Source of the DNA: Cylicocyclus nassatus
Lineage: Eukaryota > Nematoda > Chromadorea > Rhabditida > Strongylidae
Assembly: GCA_958299035.1 (NCBI GenBank)
Contig: CATQJL010000223.1
Span: forward strand, 51,380,302-51,444,301
Length of the DNA: 64,000 bases
Direction of reading: 5' to 3'
In this document: one piece after another, positions 35,661-46,189 of the stretch
Layout of the letters: each line of letters starts with the position of its first letter
Numbering within the stretch: position 1 is the stretch's first letter
Notes under the pieces: model-generated
Told to the model about the DNA's origin: nothing
Database searches by the model: none
Seen by the model: only the letters and a program-made list of their open reading frames with translations
Translations under genes and position numbers: made by a program

Positions 35661-35965
35661 CATCCGCGCATTTCGCATGATAAAGCCTTTAGGCCCAAGA
35701 CGCACCTCACTCGATTCCAGGGGGGGGGGGCAGCCAACATGAACGATAGGTTGTGCCAGCCATATGCGCTGCGTAGATCAAATCTTTTTCAAATTCCATA
35801 TCTACACTATGATGATATCTAGAAACTTGGAAAAAACGCTGTAAGCTTTATATGCCCAAATTCTTACTGTTCGACACCATTTTCAATCCAGTTTAGAAGA
35901 TATAGCTTTGAAAAATAAGACTTCATGTGTGACATATTGACAACCGCTGGAGTACAGTATGCTTA

Positions 35966-36175
35966 TTGCCAGCTATCGTTCATCTTGGCACACACCCGAT
36001 TCCAGTCGCCACACGATCTGGCAATTTGCCAGATGTCTTCAAATTCATTACTGGTAGGCCCCATATTCACAGCACATATAACTTTCGTAGGTTGGTAAAA
36101 TGCCCTATCATCCGTACTGGAGTATTGCCAAATCGCTCGCGACGAATCCGCGTGAGATATGTTTCTGGCCTTACG
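35966..36175. repeat. Degenerate MITE of the GGCATACTTCACG family
   Basis: GATTCCAGTCGCCACACGAT, CTGGCAATTTGCCAGA and ATTGCCAAATCGCTCGCGAC match the core and inverted ends of the copy at 9861-10047, with weakened ends. Confidence 0.45.
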
Positions 36176-36479
36176 TGGCCTTCTGGGATCTAAATCAGCC
36201 TGAAAGGCGGAAAGTTCATACGCTGCAAGTTATAACTCCAAATAACACGTTATTGTAATAATGCTTACCCGGACCGTTTGGGCAAATTTGGGACTTCAGT
36301 CCACCTAATGTATACCCGTGTACTTCAAGAAAATGGCAATACTTTACAAAATTTACGAAAGACGTGTTCAGCGTGCTAAATACCCCCCCCCCCCTCCCCT
36401 CCCTTCCTTGGCAAAATTTCAGGACATTCTGTGATTTCGACAACCTACTTTACACCTGTCGGGGATATTCGTGATTAGC

Positions 36480-36965
36480 TTATGAGTAAATCCTCTCACT
36501 ATGGAAGTCTTTTTAGTCGCAGTGGCCTTTCCAATGACGCATGCAACACTTTGTAGAGCTTTCAACGGTGTCTTCAAATCTGTATTTTTATCTGCCAAGC
36601 CTCTGGAGTCCGAGCTATGAGCTTCTTGTGCTTGAAAAATTGTACATGCATGGGGACCAAATTGTCCAGAATTGCTCAAATAGTCAATTGATAATTTTGA
36701 GAGCACTTCATTCAATGAATACCTTCATCTAAACAGCCATACGCAGCATTACTCTATTAAGCGCTGTAAAGACCGTAAGAATTGATTTTAGTTCTGCGTT
36801 CATCTTTCGGTTCAATAAAAAAACACTCATAACTCGGCATTCACTGGCGTTTGAAAGATAACAAAAGATTTGAAATCAGCGTTTAATACTCTTCAGAGAG
36901 ATTGGTCTCATTTTGAAAGGCCGCTTCGACTAAAAAGGTTTTCTTGTCAGCAAAGTTCCATCCCT
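36480..36965. repeat. Degenerate full copy of the 466-bp MITE family
   Basis: The left arm TTTTTAGTCGCAGTGGCCTTT with TCTGCCAAGCCTCTGGAGTC and the right arm CATAACTCGGCATTCACTGG...GCCGCTTCGACTAAAA match the two arms of 44955-45420 in order and orientation. Confidence 0.5.
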
Positions 36966-37194
36966 TAGAGGAGGGCCTGCTATGCCTAACGAATAAAGTT
37001 TCGTGATCAGCGAGTCCAAGAACTCCCCCCCCCCCCTTTCGAGGCGGACTTATGTGAACTTTTTTAGTCTGTGATCTTTGGGTTATATCATACTACATTT
37101 ACGAGCCGTTCATCTTCCTGTGCAAGTTCGTTGCTTTGCGATGGATTGTCTGTGACTACAGCAATTTCTTTGCTTCAGATTTGATTTGCTCACG

Positions 37195-37795
37195 ATGTTC
37201 CACCAAGTGACATTGAACGTTCGTGGCGACAAATATTACACCAATACAACGACTCTAAGAAGATGTCCAGGTGTCAACGATAGAAGTATTTTTCTGGGCA
37301 TGAGACTTCCCGTAAGTCATTGCTTTCTTGATTCAACGGTTATTGAGATTATGCAACAAGTATATCACACTCTAAACTTGCAGGTTTCGGGAGAATTGTT
37401 CATCGATCGGGATCGTGAAATGTTTGGATGCATCTTCCGATATTTGCAGGACGGAAGCACTACTATCCGATACGATGAACGTCGTATTGCATTGCTACAG
37501 CAGGAGGCTGAGGTAAGATTTGTGATTTATTTACAAAACGTCATATAGTGGTGGCTAGCTGATCGAGAAACAATTACGAAAAACTGATTTAACACCATCA
37601 GTTCCGTTCCGTATGGTGAAGTTTCTTGTGGGGTTACAGCGTGGACTCGAAATAACTTCATTCGCTCACTTGCCGGAAGCTAGTAGACCACTTTCTTTTC
37701 AGTATTTTGGCCTCCATCATCTCGCTGGAAGACTTCGCACTCTCCAGCCATTCGATGGCTATCTAACCATTGTTGCGAATCGCAGCTCCATCTGA
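37195..37795 (+). CDS. KCTD-type BTB protein, diverged paralog 3
   Basis: Exons 37195-37311 (39 codons), 37384-37512 (43 codons) and 37703-37795 (30 codons plus TGA) give a 112-residue protein, phase 0 throughout. It starts MFHQVTLNVRGDKYYTNTTT (LNVRG in place of LNVGG), has ELFIDRDREMFGCIFRYLQD in the middle exon and YFGLHHLAGRL at the start of the last. Exon 2 is exactly 129 bases, as in paralogs 1 and 2, and intron positions coincide, so all three derive from one ancestor. The C-terminus is short and unrelated. There is no homology in the upstream region, unlike the 5.3/31.1 kb pair. Fully open, so probably expressed. Confidence 0.78.
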
Positions 37796-37799
37796 CGTC

Positions 37800-39025
37800 G
37801 TCGTCGCGAAGGATAGGACGTGTTGCGCCATCTGACGCCGTTGATATTATGAATACCTTTTTGACACAATGCTTGTCAATAAATAATTGTCGTGCTGACG
37901 AATTCCATTCCATGAAACGAAGTTTATCTAAATTTATGCCGGTGAGCGTAACACAATTTCCATTGAGATTCCTTCTCGCAAGGAAATGGAACCTAACACA
38001 TTATCAAGTCATCTGAATTAAAACTGGTTCAGTGTGCACATCATGCGCCTCATTAACCACACCACTAACAGAGGAAATAATCCATTATTTTCCTCAAAAC
38101 GGTTAATACAGTTCGCTGCGAATTGGTAAATTTCATCGAAATGCAAGAAAAAACGACAGAAGCCCACTGTAAAATACCGTAATCCAGACGCTATGATTTC
38201 AGAGCTTACCCTATTTTTAACTTTTTTTCATTGTAAAAGACTTTGATACTGGAAACCGTAATCTGTGTTTTTGAGGATACACAGCGTGTACCAAAAAAGT
38301 GTGCCTACTGTTTGATTGTTAATAACTTTGTCAAGGCTCTGAGAAGGTTTAGGTACAAATGTGTAGAACTAGCTTCACTTAGAATTACGGTAAGGAGCGG
38401 ATTACGACCTGTATTCATTACTGTAAGATTACGGTATGACCCGCAGTATAAGGCTCCACTGTGAGATGGGACGTTCGTAAAACGTAAAAAACTGGAAAGC
38501 TTTTGCACCTAACGCATTATGGACTGCTAATCTGTTCAGGAAAATCTGGTGTCAGATTTGAAGTTGGCGAAAATTTTGCAAATTTGCCAACTTCGTGTTT
38601 TGGGCGTGCGTAAATAAAGATAAAATATCTCATTAATAATTGTGTATCTGTCTGATTATTTGGAGCCAAACGTTGCTAATACTTATAGAATTGACCACTT
38701 TTTTTTCGAATTTGCAAGTTTTGTAAGTTTTTCATCACTCATAAACTTATGTGCTGAATTCCATGCGAATTTATGGTGTACGTTACCTTAGTATTCTAGA
38801 ATCACTCATAAATTGAATGTTGTTAAGTGTTCTTTCAATCAAACATCCCAACTTCAAAAACGACATATCAAACCATACTGTGGAAGCTTTTGCACCTAAC
38901 GCATTATGGACTGCTAATCATGCAACAAGGTTTCCTGCATGCTGATTTTAGTAAACAACTTTTTGCGCGGGCGTAGAGCTTTTTAAATAGTGTCATCAAA
39001 TTCAGACGACAGAAACCGGCTGTAA
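37800..39025. other. No supported gene; contains a 36-bp exact direct repeat
   Basis: An identical 36-base sequence beginning AAGCTTTTGCACCTAACGCA is present at 38497-38532 and 38884-38919. No open frame is convincing. Confidence 0.5.
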
Positions 39026-39030
39026 CGATA

Positions 39031-39250
39031 TACAGTCGAGTAGATTTAGCGGTAAATATAGTGTGCTTGCGCAGAAGGTGAAATGCGGTAAAATTGGCGC
39101 GTGAAGAAATAGTTTCGACTGTGACGCCGGCCAATTGCGCGCGCAAGATACCCGCGGTACTGACGTGGCTACTTGTTCACGCGCAAATTTCACCGCATTT
39201 CACCTACTGTGCAGGCACACTATATTTACCGCTAAATCTACTCGACTGTA
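39031..39250. mobile_element. 220-bp MITE, ends TACAGTCGAGTAGAT
   Basis: About 73-base inverted arms, TACAGTCGAGTAGATTTAGC...GGTGAAATGCGGTAAA, face each other across a GC-rich centre. The terminal TA suggests Tc1/mariner-type insertion. A solo end is at 10182, and a distinct element with TACAGTCGAATC ends is at 62737. Confidence 0.75.
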
Positions 39251-39908
39251 TGTAGTATAACTTAAGAGAAAAGCGTTGCGGTAAAGTGTGAGTTTCATAT
39301 TTGGAATGAGCCGACTCTGATTAACCTATTTAGAAGTTCTGCCTCTTCGGTGATGCAGAACCCTCCGCGAAGTTCCTACCATAATCCTAAAGTAATGAAG
39401 AGAGAACGATAACTCGCTTCCTGTTTTAAGTTTGAATTAGTTATTAAAAATCAAATAGTAGGCGGATTTTTTTGGGATACCCTACCTTACCATAGGATGA
39501 AACAGTAATATGTTTTAATCAGAAAACGATTGGACCTGAAGTTTTACTTCCTGACCACCATTTTCTTAGAGCTTCAAACATAAGTCGGAAAAAACGTAAG
39601 GGAGTTTCCGCAACTTGCGAGAACTTCAAACAACAAATCCGTAACTTCTCAATTCTCAATAGTGACGATAAAGAGATTTTTTTCCATGATGTTTCGTCAT
39701 CATGAAAATAAAGCTAGAATCGAAGAGAATTGCTCAGTTATCTGTAGCTGCATGCCGGAAAAAGGTCTTCAAACGCTGATTCCGAATCCAAATCTGTCTT
39801 ACATATCTTTCAAAAACTTTTTTTTGAAGCTATGAGGATTTGCTTCCACAGAGAAACGATTGCCGAGTTCTTGGGTAGCTTCCAGAACCATTTCTCGTAT
39901 GCTCTTAA

Positions 39909-40223
39909 ATGTCTCCTGTGGTTACAGGCGACAAGGCGTATGTTCCTCCTGCACCGCCGCCGAATTTTCAGCTGTGTCTTGAGGAACAATCGAAATCGAG
40001 GATGATTGTATCTTACCGGCACTGCCCGGCTCGAGCTAAACTGGCTCGGGTTCGTAAGTTCCGTCCTCCTACTCCTGCCATGTTTATGAGACGAGTCGTT
40101 TCTCGGTTACGGTCTCTCAGACAGTGGTTTCGCACACCGGAGCGCGTACATTGCGTCAAGTCCCTTAGCACCGCCGATTACGGTAGTTCGCTGGCAAACA
40201 ACCGCAAAGGGGCAACCATGTGA
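39909..40223 (+). CDS. Hypothetical basic protein or terminal exon
   Basis: A 104-codon open frame from ATG to TGA has GC-rich codons unlike the flanking AT-rich DNA. Its protein-like composition includes AYVPPAPPPNFQLCLEEQSK, a basic stretch FMRRVVSRLRSLRQWFR and a tail ending RKGATM. GGTTACAG just before codon 7 could be a splice acceptor, so it may be the last exon of a longer gene. No family is recognised and no neighbour supports it. Confidence 0.35.
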   Translation: MSPVVTGDKAYVPPAPPPNFQLCLEEQSKSRMIVSYRHCPARAKLARVRKFRPPTPAMFMRRVVSRLRSLRQWFRTPERVHCVKSLSTADYGSSLANNRKGATM

Positions 40224-40522
40224 TGTTTGCTACCCAGTATCAAAAAGACCACCGGCTTTTTCCTACAAAATGAAATATATATACAGAGAGTTTCAGAAAT
40301 CGTGCGTTTGATTTTTTACACCACCATTTTTTCATCAGCGTTGTCGTTTTCAAAAAGGATGATCCTCAGGTTTCCCTTCCCACCATGATCTCAGTATTAC
40401 TAGAACCTTTCGGTTTTCGAGGATAAGACTGTAGACCTGTAGGTTCACAAATTCACGTTGCAATCCATGCATTTGCTATTCTTGGCCCAGGCCTTCTAGA
40501 ATGGCACGATGGCTAGTAATGA

Positions 40523-40577
40523 GCATTCAGTCCAGTCTTCTTCCTTAGTTAGAAAGGAAGAAGACTGGACTGAATGC
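40523..40577. ncRNA. Perfect 24-bp hairpin, possible small-RNA precursor or micro-palindrome
   Basis: The arms 40523-40546 and 40554-40577 are exact reverse complements, starting GCATTCAGTCCAGTCTTCTT, with a 7-base loop. A second overlapping dyad (CCTTAGTTAGAAAG and CTTTCTAACTAAGG) extends to about 40612. Whether it is transcribed is unknown; perfect pairing is more typical of an siRNA-like fold or transposon tip than of a conserved miRNA. Confidence 0.35.
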
Positions 40578-40601
40578 TGACTAAAAGCGTGCGCTTTCTA
40601 A

Positions 40602-40904
40602 CTAAGGAAAAAGTATGTTAGAAGCACTAGCACCATTGTCAACAACTATTTCATTCCTACATATGTTACAAATGATACCGTCACTATAATCGTATAATGC
40701 TGATACAAAACTCCAACAATCAGATCCTCGTGCTCGCCATGATGAAACATCAAATACACATTCGCGTTCCAAAGTTAATCCTGACAGTTTTGACAGTAAA
40801 GCACAGTCAGCACGTGTGATACTTATTGCTGGTGCTAACAAGGGAATGGAGCCAGAAGTCGAGGTGGCCAGTCTAAGCATGCTGCCTACCGTTTGATGAA
40901 GCAT
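40602..40904 (-). other. Unsupported but protein-like open frame
   Basis: A 100-codon minus-strand frame contains DCALLSKLSGLTLERECVFD and ICNICRNEIVVDNG. The composition is plausible, but no splice sites, family or paralog are seen, and its 3' end overlaps the hairpin-rich repeat. Confidence 0.2.
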
Positions 40905-41402
40905 TCTACGCTCATGTCGAATCTGTTTTCCATATCTGCTTAACGCCTTTAGTTATGAGAAGTGTTCATGAGAAATAATCATACATAAAAATTGCGAAAT
41001 TTAGCATTGTTGCACCATCAGGCTCACTTTCAGGCTTTAAGAATTCAAAGTAACCTAGCTGTTGGTATAGCATTGAGACGGGGATAGCTCTGTACAGCCA
41101 AATCTGCGTTTTGCATGCACGACTTCTTAGCGAAATAACGGTATTTAAAGGCTCATAAATTCGCCCATATAGCCAAGAGCCAAGCAGGTTTGGAATACAG
41201 ATTCGAATTCAGCATTCATGCTGCATCGGTATGCAGCTCAATTGGATTGGCCACTTCGATTTCTGACCAACCCCTTGTTAGGCGAAACAAGAGTCAATAT
41301 GTAGTTGTTTGTCTTTCAAATCGAAATAATCTGAAAAAGGGCTTTCAAACTGTAAGTAACTGCATCAACTTAGGAGTCAGTTCTTAAGCTACAATTTCAT
41401 CA

Positions 41403-43301
41403 TCCTACTATAATAACGCGCTAAGGGTGTTTACGTTTTTTTGTGTGTGTGTGTCTGAATGTCTGTCTGTCACGAAATTCATAGCGCGAGTTCCAGCCAA
41501 CGTCCTGAGCCCAAATCTTGCATAGCGCATGCTACCAGTATAAAAGTCCACCATGCGAAAGCACGAGCGGATTTGTTAAGTGGATCCCTCAGAAATTGCG
41601 CGTCAGCCGGGTCCAATTGGCTTTCGGCCCGCATATCGGATCCATATCACCACTTTTTGCAAAGTCGTGGATGTGCTTAGCATCTCAATGTTAAAGCCAT
41701 GGGCTTTGCTCCAAAAAAGGGATCAAAAGCCTACTACTTTACAAAAACGACGCCGAAAAGTATTGATTGCTCGATGGTCAATTTTTCAAGATTTTACCTG
41801 ATTATTTGAGGAGATTTTCGCACAGAGATGTGGCTCAGAGTGTTATTGTCCTTATAGCAAGTATCTAGCCAGAAAAAAGTTCAAGAACCTATTCAAATTT
41901 GCATTTGTTCTTCTGCGAAAAATTTCATCCTCTCAAAATTACCGTTCTCACATGGAAAAGCTTTTGGAATGAGTAGTTGTTTACATTTTATTCGTAATAT
42001 TCGGCATCGTCCGGTGAGTTTCAATGCCATCACAAGGCATGAATGAGTAAGGCGTACAGAGTAGGACACAGCGAGCCTCTGCGAATCAGTGTATTTCATA
42101 GCGCAAGCTGCAGCCAATATTTCGAGCTAATTTTTTGGCTATAGCACGCCAGCAGCACCCAGGTTGATTATGTAAAGAAGTGAGCGAATCTGTTTCGGTT
42201 GAAAATCGCGAGTCAAACGGATCCACCAGGCATGTGCTAAGGCAAAAATGAGATCCTAATGCAAGGAGTCTGCAGTAACTGTGAGACTTTTAACTTGGAC
42301 ATCTTCTAAGCCCTGGAATTCATCGCAGATACATAGCAAGAAGTTAATTTCGAGCAAAAATGGAGTCAAAAAGAGATGACTCGACTGTTCATTTTCAAAA
42401 CACTCACTGTATAGCTGGAAATATTCTAGGCTGGGAATGTAGCGTGCATCTGTTGTTGTTCTAATTAGCCAACATCGCATTGATAGAACGGATTCAAAAT
42501 TACACTAACCGTTCACCAAAAAGTTTCGCCACGCTAATTTTACCGGTTTCACATGAAAACCTCGCAGAATGAATGGTTGTTTACATCATATTCTTCCCGA
42601 TCAGAATTTTTCGGGGAGGTTCAAAGCAATTTGAGAGATGAGGCAGGGCGCTGTTTAGCTCTGACGACAAGCATGGACGCGCAGACCCGCACGGCACCAT
42701 ATTCATGGGGTGCATAGAGCCAGTACCTGCTGTGGACGTACCACACTTTGCCTTTCTTAAGAGGAGATATTGCTCAAAAACTATAGAGTAGGACCAGTGC
42801 GATCCTCTGCGAAGCATCATCATCCACTTTCATACTTTCACCACTTTTTGCAGAGTCGTGGATGTGCTTAGCATCTCAGTGTGCGAGCCATGTGCTTTGC
42901 TCCGAAAAAGGGATCAAAAGTCTACTACTTTACAAAAACGACGCCGAAAAGTATTGATTGCTCGATGGTCAATTTTTCAAGATTTTACCTGATTATTTGA
43001 GGAGATTTTCGCACAGAGGTGTAGCCCACTATGTTTATTGTCCTTACGGCGACTACCAATCCATAAAAATTCCAAAAGTCTATTCGAATTTGCATCTTTT
43101 CTTCTAAGAAAGATTTTATCCATGCGAAAATACCGACCTCACATGGAAAACCTCTACGAAAGAGTAGTTGTTTACGAATTATTCGTGATAGCCTAAGCCT
43201 ACATAGCGCGGTGAGTTTCAATGTCATTATTATGCGGGAGAGTAACGCATACAGAAAATAGGGCCAGTGCGAGCCTCTGCGAAGCAGAGGTGACGCACTG
43301 G
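41403..43301. repeat. Array of about 450-bp units, possibly within a Helitron-like element
   Basis: Unit A (41647-42100) and unit B (42838-43285) are close copies: GTCGTGGATGTGCTTAGCAT, a long identical stretch around 41730-41820 and 42930-43010, then CACATGGAAAA and GGTGAGTTTCAATG. A third, more diverged unit lies at about 42495-42825. The block begins TCCTACTATAATAACGCG with a GT/CTGT microsatellite and ends in a strong hairpin, CCAGTGCG..CCTCTGC-GAA-GCAGAGG..CGCACTGG (43264-43301). That is a Helitron-like arrangement, but a CTRR tail is not evident. Confidence 0.5.
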
Positions 43302-43459
43302 TTATATATACTTGAATTGATTTATATCTTTGAGTTCCAAAGTCAGAATTTTACTTCTACACTAATGTAAGTAATATCTCATTATCACTTGTTATCGAGA
43401 TACATTCTCCCATAAATAATGATAATATGAAATATATATTGCAAAACAAACTCTATATA

Positions 43460-44478
43460 TTAGGTCATTCCGAAAGTAATTTCGCTTTTTTCAAACGGGC
43501 GCCACATTTGATGGAAGAAAGGTTTCTAAGAGATCTTGGAAGCATTCGATGCAGGATTTCATTCTCTTTCTAATGGTTATGAAAATGTTGCAAAACAGTC
43601 AACGAGCTTTCAGAAAATAACCAAAATCTGCGACCCATGCTTTTTGAGATGGTCAAGTTTCGCGATTTTTTAAAACTTCCATATCAGTCCTCAGAAGAGG
43701 TTCAAGTAACGGTTCGACAGAGTAAATCTTACAGAATGCAGTACTGCTTTTTTCTCCTTTCCATAGCTTCTCATACATTTTCAACAGAATTTTAACTGAT
43801 GCTACCGATTTTCAGACTTGGGCAGCTAAATCCTCGTAGAACATCAAAAGAAGAGCAGCTCGCGCATTATTCAATTCAGCATTTACTCCTCTCTCTAACA
43901 GGCGTTTTTTGTTTCCGATTCGTTTAGTTTCCGGGGAAAAATTATCAAAACTCATTTTTTTAGCGAGCCCCAGGCTGTGCCCAAAAAACTCGAAATTTGA
44001 TATTTCGAACCCGTAAACCCTCACATGCTTTGTAAAATTAATGCTAGCTCATAATAACATCTTGGTAGTCTCAAATTACGAAAAATTATTATGTTTGATG
44101 CGATTGTGGCTGAGGTGGGCCTGCCATAATCCGATGGTTCTGTTAAAAAATCTTTTGAAAAATTACGGCAAGCTACCAGAAAGAGAAAAAGTAGTACTGT
44201 ATTCTATAAAGTTTACTCTATCGAATCTTTACTTGAACTCCTTCTCAGGTTCGTTATGAAAGTTTTAAAAAATCGCGAAACCTGACCATCCCAAAAAGCA
44301 GGGGTCGCAGATTTTGGTTATTTCCTGAAAGCTCGTTGACTGTTTTGCAACATTGTCATAACCATTAGAAAGAGAATGAAATTCTGCATCGAATGCTTCC
44401 AAGAACTCTTAGAAACCTTTCTTCCATCAAATGTGGCTCCCATTTGGAAAAAGCGAAATTACTTTCGGAACGACCTAA
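43460..44478. mobile_element. 1,019-bp mariner-type element with about 230-bp inverted arms
   Basis: The ends are TTAGGTCATTCCGAAAGTAA and its inverse, ending TTACTTTCGGAACGACCTAA; both are flanked by TA. The 5'-TTAGGT..CGAAAGTAA form is the classical mariner terminal repeat. Homology between the arms continues through TTTGATGGAAGAAAG, GTTGCAAAACAGTCAACGAG and AAAAATCGCGAAAC. The interior (43.7-44.25 kb) has no intact transposase. It is a large MITE or dead copy. Confidence 0.8.
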
Positions 44479-44954
44479 TACATCCTTTGGTTGAGACTTT
44501 GAAGGTAGAGTTCAGGAAATATTTCCAGTTTGTCCAGTTTGTTGCAGAAAACCTAGATACATTTTTCTCTGACTGCGTAAGATCTAACACGATTTATGAA
44601 GGTTTAGAGATTTGACACAGTTAAGCGTTCTACAAAAAAGACAAATATAGGAAAAGTGCGATACCAAGTTTGATTCTCCCGCCAAGTTAGAAGAAACTCT
44701 AAAGAATCTAGTATTTTATAAAGTCTTTTTCTGCTTGAGGTGAATAATATGTATACACTGTGCTTCCACATACTTATCCACGTCTATACAATACAATAAG
44801 ATCTTCTTATGTAAAGAAACAACCTCCTTAGAAATTTTCAGAAAAGAAAACCTCCATAAGCTCACGTTGATCTATCAGAAACAAATACAAAATGAAGGAT
44901 GCAAGAATCAAACTGTCAAAATGTTCTCCCATTCATCTATGAGATATAAAACTG

Positions 44955-45420
44955 ACAAGGGAACCGTGTAGAGTCGAAGTGGCTTTTCCAGATGAGATCC
45001 ATACTGCTTTGAAGAGCATTAATCGGTGATTCCAAATCTGCCTTTCAAATCTGCCAAGCACCTCTAGACGCCGAGTTATGCTCGTTTTTCAGGTCAAAAA
45101 ACTGAACGTAAAACTGAAGCCAAATCGCCCAAATTTCCTCAATGAGTCCAGTTTCAAGTATCAGAGGTGTTTATGCAATGGATACATTTTATTTAATATG
45201 CTAACACTTAACGTTGCTTTACCTTAGTGCTGGAAAGATTGTAACAATCAATTTTATCTAAATTCTGCATTCATTTTTCGTTCCGAAGAACGGTCACAAC
45301 TCGGCGTCTAGAGGCGCTTGGCAGATTTGGAAGGCAGATTTGGAATCACCGCTTAATACTCTTTAAAGCAGTATGGGTCTCATCTGGAAAAGCCACTTCG
45401 ACTCTACACGGTTCCCTTGT
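44955..45420. repeat. 466-bp MITE, complete
   Basis: The ends are ACAAGGGAACCGTGTAGAGT and its inverse. The arms run about 140 bases through CGAAGTGGCTTTTCCAGATG and AGGCAGATTTGGAATCACCG. Degenerate relatives are at 18.6, 36.5-36.95 and probably 39.75 kb. No open frame. Confidence 0.75.
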
Positions 45421-45611
45421 GAGTGTTGGTATGTCAATAAGTATGCTTACTATAGAAAATTTTGCGTGTGGACCGATCAACGCCAAATTTTGCTCACATG
45501 TTTTCTCATCGGTCTAGGCTACTTTCCGCGCTTTATGAATATGAGGAAAAATGAAATTTTAGGTTATATCAGACAACTTCCAACTTTCGTGTAAACAATA
45601 GCAGTAGATAA

Positions 45612-46055
45612 TTACATCTCACGATGACGGACATGCGGCATTGCTTGTAATTGAAAGCATTGGTTCAGTTGGTATCTCTTCTGTGCTACCCGAGAAACAG
45701 AAGCAAGCCAAAATGCAGTTAAGTTGATCATTTGAAGTTGCGCAAAAACTTTGCTGTTTGTTGAGCCATATAGATCCACGGTGCGGGTGAAACCAGCCAT
45801 GCCACCTAGTTTCAGATTGCTTGTAGCACTCAGATCCACACTTATAAAACTTTGCTGAAATCCGTGTGCCGTCGCCACATACTTGATAGACGTGCTATTT
45901 ACGTGAATGAAAGTTAAAGCGCAAATCTAATGCAGATAAATTTCCAGAGGAAAAAAATCTACAGTAACCCAACTCACAAGCGTCGACTATATGATTTCCT
46001 TGCACATGCATCTGCACAACAGTCCATTGTCCAGGTTGGCCCGCTAGAAAGAATT
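45612..46055 (-). other. Possible exons of a secreted-type protein
   Basis: On the minus strand an acceptor TTTCTAG (about 46050) precedes GQPGQWTVVQMHVQGNHIVD and ACELGYC. A second block after GCATTAG reads FIHVNSTSIKYVATAHGFQQ then LKLGGMAGFTRTVDLYGSTN and KVFAQLQMINLTAFW. The style resembles beta-rich extracellular domains found beside VWA modules in nematode proteins, but this is impression, not a motif match. Frames and junction are not fully resolved. The LINE begins just to the right. Confidence 0.3.
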
Positions 46056-46189
46056 CATTTCTACGTATGTGTCCACAAAAAGCGAATGGAATCTAGCATT
46101 GAAGTTCCTAAACCGCTTTCTTTCTCTTTCGCCTCAACGTGGCGTGGGAGTGACACTAGGTGTCGAACTGCGATCCACAACCGAGTGTA

